From Sporosarcina sp. FSL K6-2383 (GTDB lineage: Bacteria > Bacillota > Bacilli > Bacillales_A > Planococcaceae): a stretch of DNA of 64,000 nucleotides. The stretch is from assembly GCF_038618305.1 (NCBI RefSeq), contig NZ_CP152017.1, positions 186,001-250,000 on the forward strand, in the 5' to 3' direction. The position numbers were made by a program, and so were the translations under genes. The notes beneath the pieces were generated by a model, which saw only the letters and a list, made by a program, of their open reading frames with translations, was not told the origin of the DNA and ran no database searches. Position 1 is the first letter of the stretch. Every line of letters begins with the position of its first letter. Positions 8,422-21,469 of the stretch are shown here, in pieces.

Positions 8422-8479
8422 CCTAAAAAACCATAGACACCGAGTAACAGCACCTAGATCTACCTACTGATTTTAAAAC

Positions 8480-8614
8480 CAATCTCGCCTCGGCTTGATT
8501 GCGTCCAGATTTTGAATCGAGCAAGAGCTCGATTAACTCCTTTCAAAATCTGTGACATCCGCCGGAGGCTTTATTTTCAGTCAGCGGGCATTCTCCCCGC
8601 TGACTGAAAATAAA
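8480..8614 (+). repeat. Dispersed structured repeat, copy A (rplQ-ecfA1 gap)
   Basis: Complete copy of the family described in the findings. Hairpin H1 spans 8480-8501 (around GCCTCGGC). Hairpin H2 spans 8506-8552 (arms CAGATTTTGAA and TTCAAAATCTG, with an inner ATCGAGC/GCTCGAT stem). The tail CATCCGCCGGAGGC ends at 8569. Hairpin H3 has 19-bp perfect arms 8570-8588 and 8596-8614. It lies entirely between genes; its plus orientation is antisense to the flanking genes. Confidence 0.88.
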
Positions 8615-8710
8615 AAAAGCGCGCACCTCATCCGAAGAAATGCGCTCATATCTATGACTGATACCAGGTGCTCAATCCGGTACCGCGGATGAGGTGCGTA
8701 GAGCTAGACC
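8611..8710 (-). ncRNA. Candidate structured RNA with terminator between rplQ and ecfA1
   Basis: On the minus strand a 13-bp perfect outer stem (plus-strand arms 8622-8634 and 8686-8698) encloses two small hairpins. One is GGTACC with GGTATC (8679-8684 with 8660-8665), which pairs fully only on the minus-strand RNA thanks to a G-U. The other is TCATA/TATGA (8646-8657). The outer stem is followed by seven T. The 3' part can instead fold as GCGCATTTC with GAGGTGCGC, also ending at the T-run. Two mutually exclusive stems ending at a U-tract suggest an attenuator or a small RNA. No known family recognised; a possible counterpart is the L17 downstream element. Confidence 0.55.
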
Positions 8711-8775
8711 AGACGGAGAAATCCCCCGCTGATCATAACACTCAGCTTTTAAAGTTGTCGTATAAATCCTTACAG

Positions 8776-8815
8776 TGTATTGAAAAAGGGTATGCCTGGC
8801 TTACGCACAGCCATA
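8776..8815 (-). terminator. Intrinsic terminator of the S10-spc-alpha operon after rplQ
   Basis: On the minus strand GGGTATGG pairs with GCATACCC around a further AGCC/GGCT stem, followed by CTTTTTC. It begins about 25 bp after the rplQ stop codon and should end the long ribosomal transcript. Confidence 0.85.
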
Positions 8816-8838
8816 CCCTCTTTTAAATCAAAATCAAA

Positions 8839-9219
8839 TTAAACGAGTTCGATTACTACAACAGGTGCACCATCGCCACGGCGAGGTCCCATTTTCATAA
8901 TACGTGTGTATCCACCTTGACGCTCAGCGTAGCGTGGAGCCACATTATCAAAAAGTTTTTGGATGGCAAAGATTTCTGTCTCCTTGCCTTCTTCGTCCGT
9001 TACTGAAACCAGTTCACGACGGATGAATTGTGCAACTTGACGACGTGCGTGCAAGTCTCCACGTTTTCCAAGTGTAATCATTTTTTCAACTACAGAACGC
9101 AATTCTTTCGCGCGTGCTTCAGTTGTTTGAATACGCTCATGTACGATAAGGTCTGTCGCTAGGTCGCGAAGCATCGCTTTACGTTGTGAACTTGTACGTC
9201 CAAGTTTTCTGTATCCCAT
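8839..9219 (-). CDS. rplQ: 50S ribosomal protein L17
   Basis: 126-aa L17 with the N-terminal [25 protein letters not shown] and C-terminal [24 protein letters not shown], both family signatures. It binds 23S rRNA near the peptide exit side. Last gene of the alpha operon, 32 bp after rpoA, followed by a terminator. Confidence 0.97.
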   Translation of the reverse strand: MGYRKLGRTSSQRKAMLRDLATDLIVHERIQTTEARAKELRSVVEKMITLGKRGDLHARRQVAQFIRRELVSVTDEEGKETEIFAIQKLFDNVAPRYAERQGGYTRIMKMGPRRGDGAPVVVIELV

Positions 9220-9251
9220 TAGAAGTTTCCCTCCTCAATCTATAAATTGAC

Positions 9252-10196
9252 TCAATCTTCTAAGCGTAACTCTAGGTTAAGCTCATCCAATTTCGCTTTC
9301 ACTTCTTCAAGTGATTTACGGCCAAGATTTCGCACTTTCATCATTTCGTCTTCAGACTTGCTAGCAAGTTCAAGAACTGTATTGATGCCTGCGCGTTTCA
9401 GGCAGTTGTAAGATCTAACAGAAAGGTCGAGTTCCTCAATCGTCATCTCAAGTACTTTCTCTTTTTGATCTTCCTCTTTTTCCACCATGATTTCAGCAGT
9501 TTGTGCTTCGTCAGTCATGCCGACAAATATATTTAAGTGCTCAGTAAGAATTTTTGCTCCAAGCGCAACAGCTTCTTTCGGACCGATGCTTCCATCTGTC
9601 CAAACATCCAATGTCAACTTATCGAAGTTCGTCATTTGACCAACACGAGTGTTTTCTACTTGGAAGTTCACACGTGAAACTGGAGTGTAAATAGAGTCAA
9701 TCGGAATAACACCAATCGCAAGATCCTCACGTTTGTTTTGATCAGAAGGTGCATAACCTCGACCACGTACAGCATACATACGCATGCGCAAGTGTCCGTT
9801 TTTACCAAGTGTTGCGATAGGTAGTTCAGGATTCAATACTTCTACGTCACTATCATGTGTAATGTCAGCAGCCGTTATCGTACCTTCACCTTTCACATCT
9901 ATTTCAATCACTTTCTCTTCGTCTGAATAGACTTTAAGAGCTAGTTTCTTCACATTCAAAATAATTGTTGCGACGTCTTCGACGACACCTTCAATTGTAG
10001 CGAATTCATGAAGTACACCATCGATTTGGATAGATGTAACAGCGGCTCCAGGCAATGAGCTTAATAGGATCCGGCGCAGGGAATTCCCTAACGTATTTCC
10101 ATATCCACGCTCAAGTGGTTCGATGATAAACTTACCAAACTTGGAATTATCACTGATCATAACTGTTTCAATCTTCGGTTTCTCAATCTCGATCAT
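9252..10196 (-). CDS. rpoA: DNA-directed RNA polymerase subunit alpha
   Basis: 314-aa alpha subunit. The N-terminal assembly domain contains [21 protein letters not shown] and [11 protein letters not shown]; an acidic linker ([10 protein letters not shown]) leads to the C-terminal DNA- and activator-binding domain with [20 protein letters not shown] and [11 protein letters not shown]. It nucleates polymerase assembly as a dimer with RpoB and RpoC. It sits between rpsK and rplQ; the 134-bp gap before it holds no clear promoter. Confidence 0.98.
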   Translation of the reverse strand: MIEIEKPKIETVMISDNSKFGKFIIEPLERGYGNTLGNSLRRILLSSLPGAAVTSIQIDGVLHEFATIEGVVEDVATIILNVKKLALKVYSDEEKVIEIDVKGEGTITAADITHDSDVEVLNPELPIATLGKNGHLRMRMYAVRGRGYAPSDQNKREDLAIGVIPIDSIYTPVSRVNFQVENTRVGQMTNFDKLTLDVWTDGSIGPKEAVALGAKILTEHLNIFVGMTDEAQTAEIMVEKEEDQKEKVLEMTIEELDLSVRSYNCLKRAGINTVLELASKSEDEMMKVRNLGRKSLEEVKAKLDELNLELRLED

Positions 10197-10330
10197 TTAT
10201 TTACCCTCCTTTAAACGTCGAATGTATAGGCCGTTCCATATTGAAATCGAGTTTCACAGACGGCAATTTGCAATCGCACAATTCATTTTTGACAATAATT
10301 GTGTTTCTCAATCAAATGGAGTACAAGCCA

Positions 10331-10738
<408 letters not shown>

Positions 10739-10745
10739 TTACCTA

Positions 10746-11111
10746 TTATTTTTTCTTGTTCGCAACTGTCCGCTTTGGACCTTTACGAGTACGTGCGTTA
10801 TTTTTCGTGTTTTGTCCACGAACAGGTAATCCACGACGGTGACGGATACCACGGAAGCTACCAATTTCCATCAAACGTTTGATGTTAAGAGAAGTTTCAC
10901 GACGAAGGTCCCCTTCAACTTTTAAGCCGTCAATTTCCTCACGGATTTTGTCAAGCTCAGCATCAGTAAGATCGCGAACGCGTGCTTCTTCAGATACTCC
11001 AGCTGCCGCCAATACTTTTTGAGCAGTTGTTTTTCCGATTCCGAAAATGTAAGTCAATGAAATTACAACGCGCTTATCGCGCGGAACGTCTACACCAGCA
11101 ATACGTGCCAT
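10746..11111 (-). CDS. rpsM: 30S ribosomal protein S13
   Basis: 121-aa S13 with [26 protein letters not shown] at the N-terminus, the [25 protein letters not shown] block and a basic C-terminal tail ending KKK that reaches the P-site tRNA. It follows rpmJ closely in the standard infA-rpmJ-rpsM-rpsK-rpoA-rplQ order, with a GGAGG site. Confidence 0.97.
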   Translation of the reverse strand: MARIAGVDVPRDKRVVISLTYIFGIGKTTAQKVLAAAGVSEEARVRDLTDAELDKIREEIDGLKVEGDLRRETSLNIKRLMEIGSFRGIRHRRGLPVRGQNTKNNARTRKGPKRTVANKKK

Positions 11112-11135
11112 ATAGATTGTGCACCTCCTTCTGAA

Positions 11136-11249
11136 TTAACCTTGTCTTTGTTTATGTTTCGGATTTTCACAGATTACCATTACTCGGCCACGTCTGCGAA
11201 TAATTTTACATTTTTCACAGATCGGTTTTACAGATGGTCTTACTTTCAT
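11136..11249 (-). CDS. rpmJ: 50S ribosomal protein L36
   Basis: 37-aa protein [14 protein letters not shown]... with zinc ligands C11, C14, C27 and H32, the zinc-containing form of L36. It starts at the ATG complementary to 11247-11249, behind a GGAGG sequence. It lies between infA and rpsM, the conserved position for this gene, which fills an otherwise unexplained gap between them. Confidence 0.95.
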   Translation of the reverse strand: MKVRPSVKPICEKCKIIRRRGRVMVICENPKHKQRQG

Positions 11250-11287
11250 CTTACCCAACCTCCTTCAATATTCCGGAGTGCAAAAGT

Positions 11288-11506
11288 TTATTTAAAACGG
11301 TATGTGATACGACCACGTGTTAAATCATAAGGCGAAAGTTCCATTGTCACTTTGTCGCCAGGCAGGATGCGGATAAAGTGCATACGGATTTTGCCTGATA
11401 CATGCGCAAGAATCGTATGGCCGTTTTCCAGCTCTACTTTGAACATCGCGTTTGGCAACGTTTCGACTACGGTTCCTTCAACTTCAATTACATCGTCTTT
11501 CGCCAT
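11288..11506 (-). CDS. infA: Translation initiation factor IF-1
   Basis: 72-aa OB-fold protein starting [11 protein letters not shown] and ending [10 protein letters not shown], with [26 protein letters not shown]. It binds the ribosomal A site during initiation and helps IF-2 and IF-3. The frame is open upstream, but the ATG at 11506 matches family length exactly and follows a GGGAG sequence. In many Bacillales map precedes it; here only a decayed remnant of map does. Confidence 0.97.
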   Translation of the reverse strand: MAKDDVIEVEGTVVETLPNAMFKVELENGHTILAHVSGKIRMHFIRILPGDKVTMELSPYDLTRGRITYRFK

Positions 11507-11557
11507 CAATCCTGTCTCCCTTCTATATCCAATAAAGGTTCTCACCATCAAGCGGCA

Positions 11558-11925
11558 TCAGTCGCCTTTAAAGCTTCCTTCAACATATGTCTGGATTGCA
11601 TGAGTGATGTTCGAAAGACTTCTGTCACATTTCGTTTCCCTTAAGTCAGTCCCCGACCTCTTGTTGTGGAAAATCGCGCCGGAATGGACACGACTGTCCA
11701 GATTGCCGTGGATGAGTTCCCAGTTGCGTTATACAGTTCTTACCCTAAATGATTATACCTACTTTCGTAGCTAAATGCATTTATGAGGATTGAGAACTTA
11801 CGCCCGCAGAACTCCGACTAGTTCCTATACCGGGCATCAAATGCTTTTGCAGCTCGTTGAATTACTTCTTCCACACCGTATTACTACTATACCCAAAAAT
11901 GACCAATAATATCTACGGTTGAAAA
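11558..11925 (-). pseudogene. map: Decayed methionine aminopeptidase (map) remnant
   Basis: The 420-bp adk-infA gap has no intact gene, but the minus strand keeps recognisable type I MetAP pieces. ELIHGNLDSRV (codons near 11687-11719) matches family ELVHGIPGSRV, and RSLSNITHAIQTYVEG (near 11568-11616) matches ERLSNISHAIQTYVE. Both lie in one residual frame of about 57 codons, open from 11728 to a TGA at 11558-11560 and bounded upstream by a TAA at 11729-11731. The roughly 50 residues between these motifs are reduced to about 25, the C-terminal third is gone, and the upstream part is scrambled with stops. Position between adk and infA is exactly where map lies in B. subtilis. Another map copy must supply the activity elsewhere. 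Confidence 0.78.
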
Positions 11926-11928
11926 AGC

Positions 11929-13923
<1,995 letters not shown>

Positions 13924-13924
<1 letters not shown>

Positions 13925-14364
13925 TAAACCACCTCGGTTTGCCCGCCCGCTTTCTCGATCGCTTCTACAGCAGAAGCAGAGAATTTGTGAGCTTTGACAG
14001 TGATCTTTTTATCAAGAGTTCCGTTTCCAAGAATCTTAATTCCTGATTTGGCTTTGCTCACGATGCCTGATTCGAGCAGTAACTCAGGAGTTACTTCTGT
14101 TCCAGCATCGAAACGATTAAGTGTATCAAGGTTTACGATTGCATATTCCTTACGGTTAATGTTCGTAAATCCTCGTTTAGGAAGACGTTGGAAAAGTGGA
14201 ATCTGTCCACCCTCGAATCCTAAACGCACGCCACCACCTGAACGTGAGTTTTGACCATCATGACCTCTACCAGAAGTCTTACCATGACCAGAACCTGTAC
14301 CACGTCCAACACGTTTACGTTTTTTACGAGCACCATCAGCTGGTTTCATATCGTGTAATTTCAT
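13924..14364 (-). CDS. rplO: 50S ribosomal protein L15
   Basis: 146-aa L15 with [38 protein letters not shown], the glycine/arginine-rich N-terminal tail that threads into 23S rRNA, followed by RLPKRGFTN and the globular C-terminal half. Standard spc-operon position between rpmD and secY. Confidence 0.97.
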
Positions 14365-14397
14365 TTCATTGGCACCTCCTTATTCAAAAAATCGGAA

Positions 14398-14580
14398 TTA
14401 TTGTTCCTTGACAGTAACTAGGTGGTCCACTCTGTTGATCATGCCGCGAATTGCAACATTATCTTGGTGTTCTACCATTTGGTTCAATTTACGTAGTCCA
14501 AGCGCTTCAACAGTTTTACGTTGTGCTGGCTTTGAACCAATTACGCTTTTTGTAAGGGTGATTTCAAGTTTGTTCGCCAT
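14398..14580 (-). CDS. rpmD: 50S ribosomal protein L30
   Basis: 60-aa L30 beginning [32 protein letters not shown] and containing [14 protein letters not shown], typical of the bacterial short form. It lies 13 bp after rpsE in the spc operon. Confidence 0.96.
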   Translation of the reverse strand: MANKLEITLTKSVIGSKPAQRKTVEALGLRKLNQMVEHQDNVAIRGMINRVDHLVTVKEQ

Positions 14581-14593
14581 TGTGTTTCCCCCC

Positions 14594-15094
14594 TTAACCT
14601 AACAGTTCTTCTACGGATTTGCCGCGCAATTTAGCTACATCTTCAGCGCGTTTCAAATTCGTCAATCCTTCGATTGTTGCACGAACCATATTGATTGGCG
14701 TGCTTGAACCTAGGGATTTGGAAAGAATATCCGTGATACCTGCAAGTTCAAGTACCGCACGGACAGGTCCACCAGCGATTACTCCAGTACCAGGTGCTGC
14801 AGGTTTGATAAGAATTTTCCCTGCACCAAAATGTCCAAGTACTTGGTGTGGAGTCGTTCCTTTGACCATTGGTACAACGATCAAATTCTTCTTCGCATCT
14901 TCGATAGCTTTACGGATTGCATCCGGAACTTCTTGTGCTTTACCAGTACCGAAACCTACACGGCCATTTTTATCTCCGACAACGACGAGAGCAGTAAAAC
15001 GGAAACGACGTCCACCTTTTACAACTTTCGCTACGCGGTTAATCGTAACTACGCGTTCTTCGAATTCACTTTGTTTCTGATCATTACGACGCAT
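14594..15094 (-). CDS. rpsE: 30S ribosomal protein S5
   Basis: 166-aa S5 with the double-stranded-RNA-binding N-domain ([29 protein letters not shown]) and C-domain with [33 protein letters not shown]. It helps decoding fidelity and is the site of spectinomycin-resistance mutations in other bacteria; the loop here, AKVVKGGRR, looks wild type. It sits 22 bp after rplR. Confidence 0.97.
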   Translation of the reverse strand: MRRNDQKQSEFEERVVTINRVAKVVKGGRRFRFTALVVVGDKNGRVGFGTGKAQEVPDAIRKAIEDAKKNLIVVPMVKGTTPHQVLGHFGAGKILIKPAAPGTGVIAGGPVRAVLELAGITDILSKSLGSSTPINMVRATIEGLTNLKRAEDVAKLRGKSVEELLG

Positions 15095-15116
15095 GAAATG
15101 TGTCCCTCCTTCTTAA

Positions 15117-15479
15117 TTAAAATTCCAGACCGTTTTCACGTGCTGCGTCCGCAAGAGCTTTCACACGGCCGTGAAATAGGTAACCGCCACGGTCGAAAAC
15201 TACCGCCTTGACGTCCTTTTCAACAGCTTTTTTCGCGATCAACTCGCCGACTTTAGCTGCTGCTGCAGTGTCTGCTTTGGAGTCAGAACCGAAGTCTTTG
15301 TCCATTGTAGAAGCACTTGCAATCGTTACGGCATTTACATCATCAATCAATTGAGCATAGATATGCTTGTTTGAACGGAAGACGTTTAGACGTGGACGAG
15401 CTGCAGTTCCGCTAATTTTCGTACGTACACGTACATGACGCTTTTTACGAGTAACGTTTTTATCTTGTTTCGTGATCAT
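15117..15479 (-). CDS. rplR: 50S ribosomal protein L18
   Basis: 120-aa L18 that binds 5S rRNA in the central protuberance. Family regions [43 protein letters not shown] and [28 protein letters not shown] are present. The ATG at 15479 sits eight bases after GGAG and gives the expected length; a GTG nine bases upstream is less likely. Confidence 0.96.
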   Translation of the reverse strand: MITKQDKNVTRKKRHVRVRTKISGTAARPRLNVFRSNKHIYAQLIDDVNAVTIASASTMDKDFGSDSKADTAAAAKVGELIAKKAVEKDVKAVVFDRGGYLFHGRVKALADAARENGLEF

Positions 15480-15513
15480 CGTGGTCACTCCTTCCGGGAT
15501 GCCTTAAGCGGCA

Positions 15514-16053
15514 TTATTTACCTGTTTTACCTTCTTTACGACGTACGATTTCGCCTTCATAACGAATCCCTTTGCCTTTATACGGCTCTGGTGGGCGTAC
15601 TTGTCGGATGTTCGATGCAAGAGCACCAACGCGTTCTTTGTTAATACCGCGTACAATAATTTTCGTGTTTGCAGGAACTTCAACTTCGATTCCTGCTTCC
15701 GGTGTGAACTCAACCGGATGTGAGTAACCTACGTTCAATACAAGTTTTGTACCTTGAAGTGATGCACGGTAACCTACCCCTACAAGTTCAAGAGTTTTTT
15801 CAAAACCTTTTGAAACACCTGTCACCATATTATCGAGTAATGAACGTGTCGTTCCATGAATAGAACGGTGTTCCTTAGATTCAGAAGGACGGACCAAAGT
15901 GATCACGTTAGCTTCTTGCTCGATTTTAATATCAGAGTTAAATGTGTTTGTAAGTTCGCCTTTAGGTCCTTTAACAGTAACGAAGTTACCATCAGCGATG
16001 GTTACAGTTACGTCTGCAGGTACCTCAATCGGCTTTTTGCCAATACGGGACAT
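15514..16053 (-). CDS. rplF: 50S ribosomal protein L6
   Basis: 179-aa L6, two duplicated domains. It starts [15 protein letters not shown] and ends with [30 protein letters not shown], the C-terminal rRNA-binding motif near the GTPase-associated centre. Standard position between rpsH and rplR. Confidence 0.97.
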   Translation of the reverse strand: MSRIGKKPIEVPADVTVTIADGNFVTVKGPKGELTNTFNSDIKIEQEANVITLVRPSESKEHRSIHGTTRSLLDNMVTGVSKGFEKTLELVGVGYRASLQGTKLVLNVGYSHPVEFTPEAGIEVEVPANTKIIVRGINKERVGALASNIRQVRPPEPYKGKGIRYEGEIVRRKEGKTGK

Positions 16054-16083
16054 TCAATTGCACCTCCATTCATTTGTTACAAA

Positions 16084-16482
16084 TTACCATACGTAAGCGA
16101 CTACTTCTCCGCCTACTTGTTTAGCACGTGCTTCCTTATCAGTAAGGACACCGTGTGATGTTGAAACGAGGGCGATGCCAAGACCATTCAAAACTTTAGG
16201 TACTTCATTTGTTTTTGCGTAAACACGAAGACCAGGTTTTGAAATACGTTTAAGACCTGTGATAACACGCTCGTTGTTTTGACCATATTTAAGGAAAATG
16301 CGGATGATACCTTGTTTGCTATCCTCTACGAATTCAACTTCGCGGACGAAACCTTCGCGTTTCAAGATTTCTGCAATTTCTTTTTTCATATTTGAAGCAG
16401 GTACTTCAAGCTTCTCGTGACGAACCATGTTCGCGTTACGGATGCGTGTAAGCATATCTGCGATCGGATCACTCATTGTCAT
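16084..16482 (-). CDS. rpsH: 30S ribosomal protein S8
   Basis: 132-aa S8. It begins [33 protein letters not shown] and ends [22 protein letters not shown]. It binds the central domain of 16S rRNA and in other bacteria represses the spc operon by binding its mRNA; no obvious mimic was searched here. Confidence 0.97.
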   Translation of the reverse strand: MTMSDPIADMLTRIRNANMVRHEKLEVPASNMKKEIAEILKREGFVREVEFVEDSKQGIIRIFLKYGQNNERVITGLKRISKPGLRVYAKTNEVPKVLNGLGIALVSTSHGVLTDKEARAKQVGGEVVAYVW

Positions 16483-16512
16483 TCCATTTACCTCCTTCCC
16501 AAATTGCCGGGT

Positions 16513-16713
<201 letters not shown>

Positions 16714-16717
16714 TTAT

Positions 16718-17257
16718 TTACTTTTGGAACGGCATGCCGAACTGCGTTAATAACTCACGTGCTTCTTCATCGGAGTTTGCAGTTGTAACGATGACGATAT
16801 CCATACCGCGTATTTTAGAAACTTTATCGTAGTCGATCTCAGGGAAAATAAGTTGCTCTTTAACACCAAGCGTATAGTTTCCGCGACCATCGAATGCTTT
16901 CTTGGAAACACCACGGAAGTCACGTACACGAGGTAACGAAACCGAGATTAGCTTATCAAGGAACTCATACATACGCTCACCGCGTAGTGTAACTTTAGTT
17001 CCGATAGGCATTCCTTCACGGAGACGGAATCCCGCGATTGATTTCTTCGCTTTTGTGATGACCGGTTTTTGACCAGCAATGATCGTTAGATCTTCAACTG
17101 CTGCATCAAGTGCTTTCGTGTTTTGAACAGCATCACCAACACCCATGTTGATGACGATTTTGTCGACTTTTGGTACTTGCATAACTGACGTATATTCAAA
17201 CTTGCTCATAAGAGCAGGTGTGACTTCGCTTTTAAACTTGTCTTTTAGACGGCTCAT
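16718..17257 (-). CDS. rplE: 50S ribosomal protein L5
   Basis: 179-aa L5 with [17 protein letters not shown], the [17 protein letters not shown] loop (here [13 protein letters not shown]), and C-terminal [26 protein letters not shown]. It binds 5S rRNA and forms part of the intersubunit bridge. It is in the conserved rplX-rplE-rpsN order. Confidence 0.97.
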   Translation of the reverse strand: MSRLKDKFKSEVTPALMSKFEYTSVMQVPKVDKIVINMGVGDAVQNTKALDAAVEDLTIIAGQKPVITKAKKSIAGFRLREGMPIGTKVTLRGERMYEFLDKLISVSLPRVRDFRGVSKKAFDGRGNYTLGVKEQLIFPEIDYDKVSKIRGMDIVIVTTANSDEEARELLTQFGMPFQK

Positions 17258-17283
17258 CTGTTGGACCTCCTTTCATCCGTTAC

Positions 17284-17595
17284 TTATTTATCCAGGTTTT
17301 CACCGGATTTTTTAGCAACACGAACTTTTTTGCCATTTTCAATCTTGTATCCTACGCGAGTTGGTTCGCCTGTCTTAGGATCGATCACCATGACGTTTGA
17401 TACGTGAATCGCTGCCTCTAGGCTAATGATTCCACCTTGAGGATTTTCTTGGTTAGGTTTCGTATGTTTCTTAACAATATTGATACCTTCCACAAGTACG
17501 CGATCCTTTTTAGGATAAGCAACTAGGATCACACCTGTTTTACCTTTGTCTTTACCTGTGATCACCATAACTTTATCGCCTTTTTTAACATGCAT
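17284..17595 (-). CDS. rplX: 50S ribosomal protein L24
   Basis: 103-aa L24 with a KOW motif at the N-terminus ([24 protein letters not shown]) and [26 protein letters not shown]. It starts large-subunit assembly on the 5' domain of 23S rRNA and lines the peptide exit region. 36 bp after rplN. Confidence 0.97.
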   Translation of the reverse strand: MHVKKGDKVMVITGKDKGKTGVILVAYPKKDRVLVEGINIVKKHTKPNQENPQGGIISLEAAIHVSNVMVIDPKTGEPTRVGYKIENGKKVRVAKKSGENLDK

Positions 17596-17631
17596 TCTGT
17601 CGCACCTCCTTGATTGGCACTGTCATGTGAA

Positions 17632-18000
17632 TTAAAGAACTTCTGGAGCTAGTGAAATGATTTTCATGAAGTTACTGTCGCGTAGTTCGCGAGCAACTGG
17701 TCCGAAAATACGTGTTCCACGTGGGCTCTTATCATCGCGGATGATAACACATGCGTTTTCATCAAACGTAATGTATGAACCATCTTTACGACGTACCCCG
17801 CTTTTCGTACGAACGATAACAGCTTTTACAACTTCACCTTTTTTAACAACGCCACCTGGTGTTGCTTTTTTAACCGTAACCACGACTACATCACCGATGT
17901 TTGCTACTTTACGGCCTGAACCGCCTAAAACTTTAATTGTAAGTACTTCACGAGCGCCTGAGTTATCAGCGACTTTCATGCGACTTTCCTGTTGAATCAT
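17632..18000 (-). CDS. rplN: 50S ribosomal protein L14
   Basis: 122-aa L14 beginning [31 protein letters not shown] and containing [28 protein letters not shown]. It lies at the subunit interface and is the docking site of the silencing factor RsfS in other bacteria. Start supported by GGAGG. Confidence 0.97.
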   Translation of the reverse strand: MIQQESRMKVADNSGAREVLTIKVLGGSGRKVANIGDVVVVTVKKATPGGVVKKGEVVKAVIVRTKSGVRRKDGSYITFDENACVIIRDDKSPRGTRIFGPVARELRDSNFMKIISLAPEVL

Positions 18001-18039
18001 TGAGGCTACCTCCTCCCGGATTTATATCTCCGAACGTTA

Positions 18040-18303
18040 TTAGATGATGACCGCTTTTTCGACGATTTCAAGAACACGGAAACGTTTTGTTGCTGATAAT
18101 GGACGAGTCTCCATAATACGAACAACATCACCGATTTTCGCTTCATTCAATTCATCATGGGCCTTGAATTTCTTAGAATACTTTACACGTTTACCGTATA
18201 AAGCGTGCTTCTTTTGTGTTTCGATCATTACAGTAACTGTTTTATCCATTTTGTCGGATACTACACGGCCTGTATACACTTTGCGCTGGTTACGCTCAGT
18301 CAT
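18040..18303 (-). CDS. rpsQ: 30S ribosomal protein S17
   Basis: 87-aa OB-fold S17 starting [29 protein letters not shown], with [24 protein letters not shown]. The ATG at 18303 is chosen over an in-frame upstream ATG because GGAGG lies eight bases before it and it gives family length. It follows rpmC with short spacing. Confidence 0.97.
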   Translation of the reverse strand: MTERNQRKVYTGRVVSDKMDKTVTVMIETQKKHALYGKRVKYSKKFKAHDELNEAKIGDVVRIMETRPLSATKRFRVLEIVEKAVII

Positions 18304-18320
18304 GGCTGCAACCTCCTTCA

Positions 18321-18945
<625 letters not shown>

Positions 18946-18946
18946 A

Positions 18947-19606
18947 TTAGTTGCCTCCTTCCTCAGAGTTCTTCTTCTTCACTGGAAGGACTTCTCCACG
19001 GTAAATCCATACTTTAACGCCAAGCTTACCATAAGTTGTGTCTGCTTCTGCGTGTGCATAATCAATGTCTGCACGTAGTGTATGGAGAGGGACAGTACCT
19101 TCACTGTAATGTTCCGCACGAGCGATGTCTGCACCGCCAAGACGTCCAGATACTTGTGTTTTAATTCCTTTAGCGCCAGAGCGAATTGTACGTTGGATCG
19201 CTTGTTTCTGTGCACGACGGAATGATACGCGGCTTTCTAGTTGACGTGCAATTGATTCTGCGACTAGTTTCGCATCAAGGTCTGCACGCTTGATTTCGAT
19301 AATGTTAATGTGAACACGCTTGCCTGAGATATCGTTAAGTTGTTTACGAAGTACTTCTACCTCGGAACCACCTTTACCGATTACCATACCTGGCTTCGCA
19401 GTGTGAATAGTAACGTTAACTCGTTTTGCAGCACGTTCGATTTCTACTTTAGAAACAGAAGCTTCTACAAGACGTTTTTCAATGTAAGCACGGATTTTTA
19501 AATCTTCGTGTAGTAGAGTCGCATAGTCTTTTTCAGCATACCATTTTGACTCCCAATCACGGATGATACCAACCCGTAAACCGTTAGGATGTACTTTTTG
19601 ACCCAC
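18947..19606 (-). CDS. rpsC: 30S ribosomal protein S3
   Basis: 219-aa S3 starting [24 protein letters not shown], with a KH domain ([19 protein letters not shown]), and C-terminal domain [31 protein letters not shown]. It lines the mRNA entry channel and has mRNA helicase activity. 3 bp after rplV. Confidence 0.97.
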   Translation of the reverse strand: MGQKVHPNGLRVGIIRDWESKWYAEKDYATLLHEDLKIRAYIEKRLVEASVSKVEIERAAKRVNVTIHTAKPGMVIGKGGSEVEVLRKQLNDISGKRVHINIIEIKRADLDAKLVAESIARQLESRVSFRRAQKQAIQRTIRSGAKGIKTQVSGRLGGADIARAEHYSEGTVPLHTLRADIDYAHAEADTTYGKLGVKVWIYRGEVLPVKKKNSEEGGN

Positions 19607-19609
19607 GAA

Positions 19610-19954
19610 TTATCCCTCCTTTTTTTCTGATACCACTACAGTGATGTGGCTTGTGCGTTTATTGATTGCACTCGCACGTCCCTGTGCACGTGGACGGAAA
19701 CGTTTCATTGTCGGACCTTCATCTACGAATACTTCGCTGATGATTAGGTTTTCGACATCCATTTCGTAGTTATGTTCAGCATTTGCAATCGCTGAATTTA
19801 ATACTTTTTCTACAACCGGAGATGCCGCTTTCGGCGTCAGGCGTAGAATCGCGACAGCTTCACCGATTTTTTTGCCCCGGATAAGATCAACGACTAAACG
19901 GACTTTACGAGGAGCAATACGGACTGTGCGGGCAATAGCTTTTGCTTGTTGCAT
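19610..19954 (-). CDS. rplV: 50S ribosomal protein L22
   Basis: 114-aa L22 with [28 protein letters not shown] and the exit-tunnel loop [35 protein letters not shown]. The tip region looks intact, without the deletions known in macrolide-resistant mutants. Standard S10-operon position. Confidence 0.97.
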   Translation of the reverse strand: MQQAKAIARTVRIAPRKVRLVVDLIRGKKIGEAVAILRLTPKAASPVVEKVLNSAIANAEHNYEMDVENLIISEVFVDEGPTMKRFRPRAQGRASAINKRTSHITVVVSEKKEG

Positions 19955-19973
19955 CAGATTAACCTCCTCTCAA

Positions 19974-20252
19974 TTAACGTCTTGTTTTCTTATCGTCAGC
20001 GCCATGACCTTTGTACGTGCGCGTAGGTGCGAATTCACCTAGTTTATGACCTACCATATCTTCAGTCACATAGACAGGTACGTGTTTACGTCCGTCGTAT
20101 ACAGCAATCGTCAATCCAATGAATGACGGGAAGATAGTTGAACGGCGTGACCAAGTTTTAATAACCTGTTTTTTCTGGGAATCCTTTTGTGCATCTACCT
20201 TTTTAATAAGGTGATCATCTACAAAAGGTCCTTTTTTCAAGCTGCGGCCCAT
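19974..20252 (-). CDS. rpsS: 30S ribosomal protein S19
   Basis: 92-aa S19 starting [19 protein letters not shown] and containing [47 protein letters not shown]. The ATG at 20252 follows GAGG with proper spacing; the frame is open 36 bp further upstream but that would add a non-homologous N-terminus. It lies in the head of the small subunit with S13. Confidence 0.97.
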   Translation of the reverse strand: MGRSLKKGPFVDDHLIKKVDAQKDSQKKQVIKTWSRRSTIFPSFIGLTIAVYDGRKHVPVYVTEDMVGHKLGEFAPTRTYKGHGADDKKTRR

Positions 20253-20312
20253 GTCGGAACCTCCCTCTGTGTTTGTACTACGGTCCAATCATTGAACCGC
20301 AGTGCGCTCACA

Positions 20313-21143
20313 TTATTTTTTACGGCGACGAACAATAAATTTGTCGGTTTTGTTGTTTTTCTTACGAGTTTTATAACCGAGTGTTGGTTTACCCCAAGGA
20401 GTAACTGGTGATTTCATACCAATACCAGTACGTCCTTCACCACCACCGTGTGGGTGATCGTTAGGGTTCATTACAGATCCACGAACTGCTGGGCGTTTGC
20501 CTAACCAACGTGAACGACCTGCTTTACCGATATTAATAAGTTCGTGTTGCTCATTACCAACGTGACCAATTGTCGCGCGGCATGTTGCAAGGATCATGCG
20601 AACTTCGCCAGATTGAAGACGTACGATAACGTATTTATCTTCGCGGCCTAGTAGTTGAGCAGATGTACCTGCTGAACGTACAAGTTGACCACCTTTACCT
20701 GGTTTCAATTCGATGTTATGGATAGTTGAACCCATTGGGATATTTTCAAGTGGAAGTGTGTTACCTACTTTAATATCCGCATCTGGACCTGACATGATTG
20801 TCATGCCAACTTCCAATCCTTTTGGTGCGAGGATATAACGTTTCTCCCCGTCTACATAATTGATTAAAGCGATGTTCGCAGAACGGTTTGGATCGTATTC
20901 GATCGTAGCAACGCGTCCTGGTATGCCATCTTTCCGGCGTTGGAAATCGATGACACGGTATTGGCGCTTATGGCCTCCACCTTGGTGACGAACAGTAGTC
21001 CTACCTGTATTGTTACGGCCGCCTTTCCGTTTAAGCGGTGCAAGCAATGATTTTTCTGGTTTGTCTGTAGTAATTTCAGCAAAGTCAGAAGAAGTCATGT
21101 TACGACGTCCGTTGGAGGTAGGTTTGTATTTCTTAATCGCCAT
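20313..21143 (-). CDS. rplB: 50S ribosomal protein L2
   Basis: 276-aa L2, one of the most conserved ribosomal proteins, important for subunit association and peptidyl transferase. Features: [25 protein letters not shown], GNxLPLENIP-type region, and the C-terminal [41 protein letters not shown], which includes the conserved histidine. Between rplW and rpsS. Confidence 0.98.
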   Translation of the reverse strand: MAIKKYKPTSNGRRNMTSSDFAEITTDKPEKSLLAPLKRKGGRNNTGRTTVRHQGGGHKRQYRVIDFQRRKDGIPGRVATIEYDPNRSANIALINYVDGEKRYILAPKGLEVGMTIMSGPDADIKVGNTLPLENIPMGSTIHNIELKPGKGGQLVRSAGTSAQLLGREDKYVIVRLQSGEVRMILATCRATIGHVGNEQHELINIGKAGRSRWLGKRPAVRGSVMNPNDHPHGGGEGRTGIGMKSPVTPWGKPTLGYKTRKKNNKTDKFIVRRRKK

Positions 21144-21184
21144 TGGTGTTCCCTCCTTTGTATAATTAGCTATCTAGGTTTGAA

Positions 21185-21469
21185 TTAGATTTCAAAAAGT
21201 TCGATGTCTTTAGAGTCAGCAGATAGTGTAACAATCGCTTTACGGCGTTTGTTTGTATATCCAGCATGTTTACCCATACGCTTGAACTTACCTTTGTAGT
21301 TCTGCACGTTAACTTTTTCGACTTTTACTCCGAAGATTTCTTCAACAGCTTGCTTCACATGTGTTTTGTTAGCGCGCGTGTCAACTTCGAAAGTATATTT
21401 TTTGAATTCCATTTGTTCAGAAGAACGCTCGGTAATGACCGGACGTTTTAGAATATCACGTGCTTCCAT
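21185..21469 (-). CDS. rplW: 50S ribosomal protein L23
   Basis: 94-aa L23 with [46 protein letters not shown] and [20 protein letters not shown]. It forms the docking platform for trigger factor and SRP at the exit site. Its ATG overlaps the rplD stop by one base. Confidence 0.97.
   Translation of the reverse strand: MEARDILKRPVITERSSEQMEFKKYTFEVDTRANKTHVKQAVEEIFGVKVEKVNVQNYKGKFKRMGKHAGYTNKRRKAIVTLSADSKDIELFEI

Noticed and set aside
8570..8614. Intrinsic terminator formed by the 19-bp H3 hairpin of copy A
   Set aside because: No T-tract directly follows the stem on either strand; it is part of the repeat element.
8679..8687. T-box motif GGTACCGCG on the plus strand
   Set aside because: No stem I, specifier loop or U-tract terminator in that orientation and no downstream plus-strand gene; the minus-strand fold explains it better.
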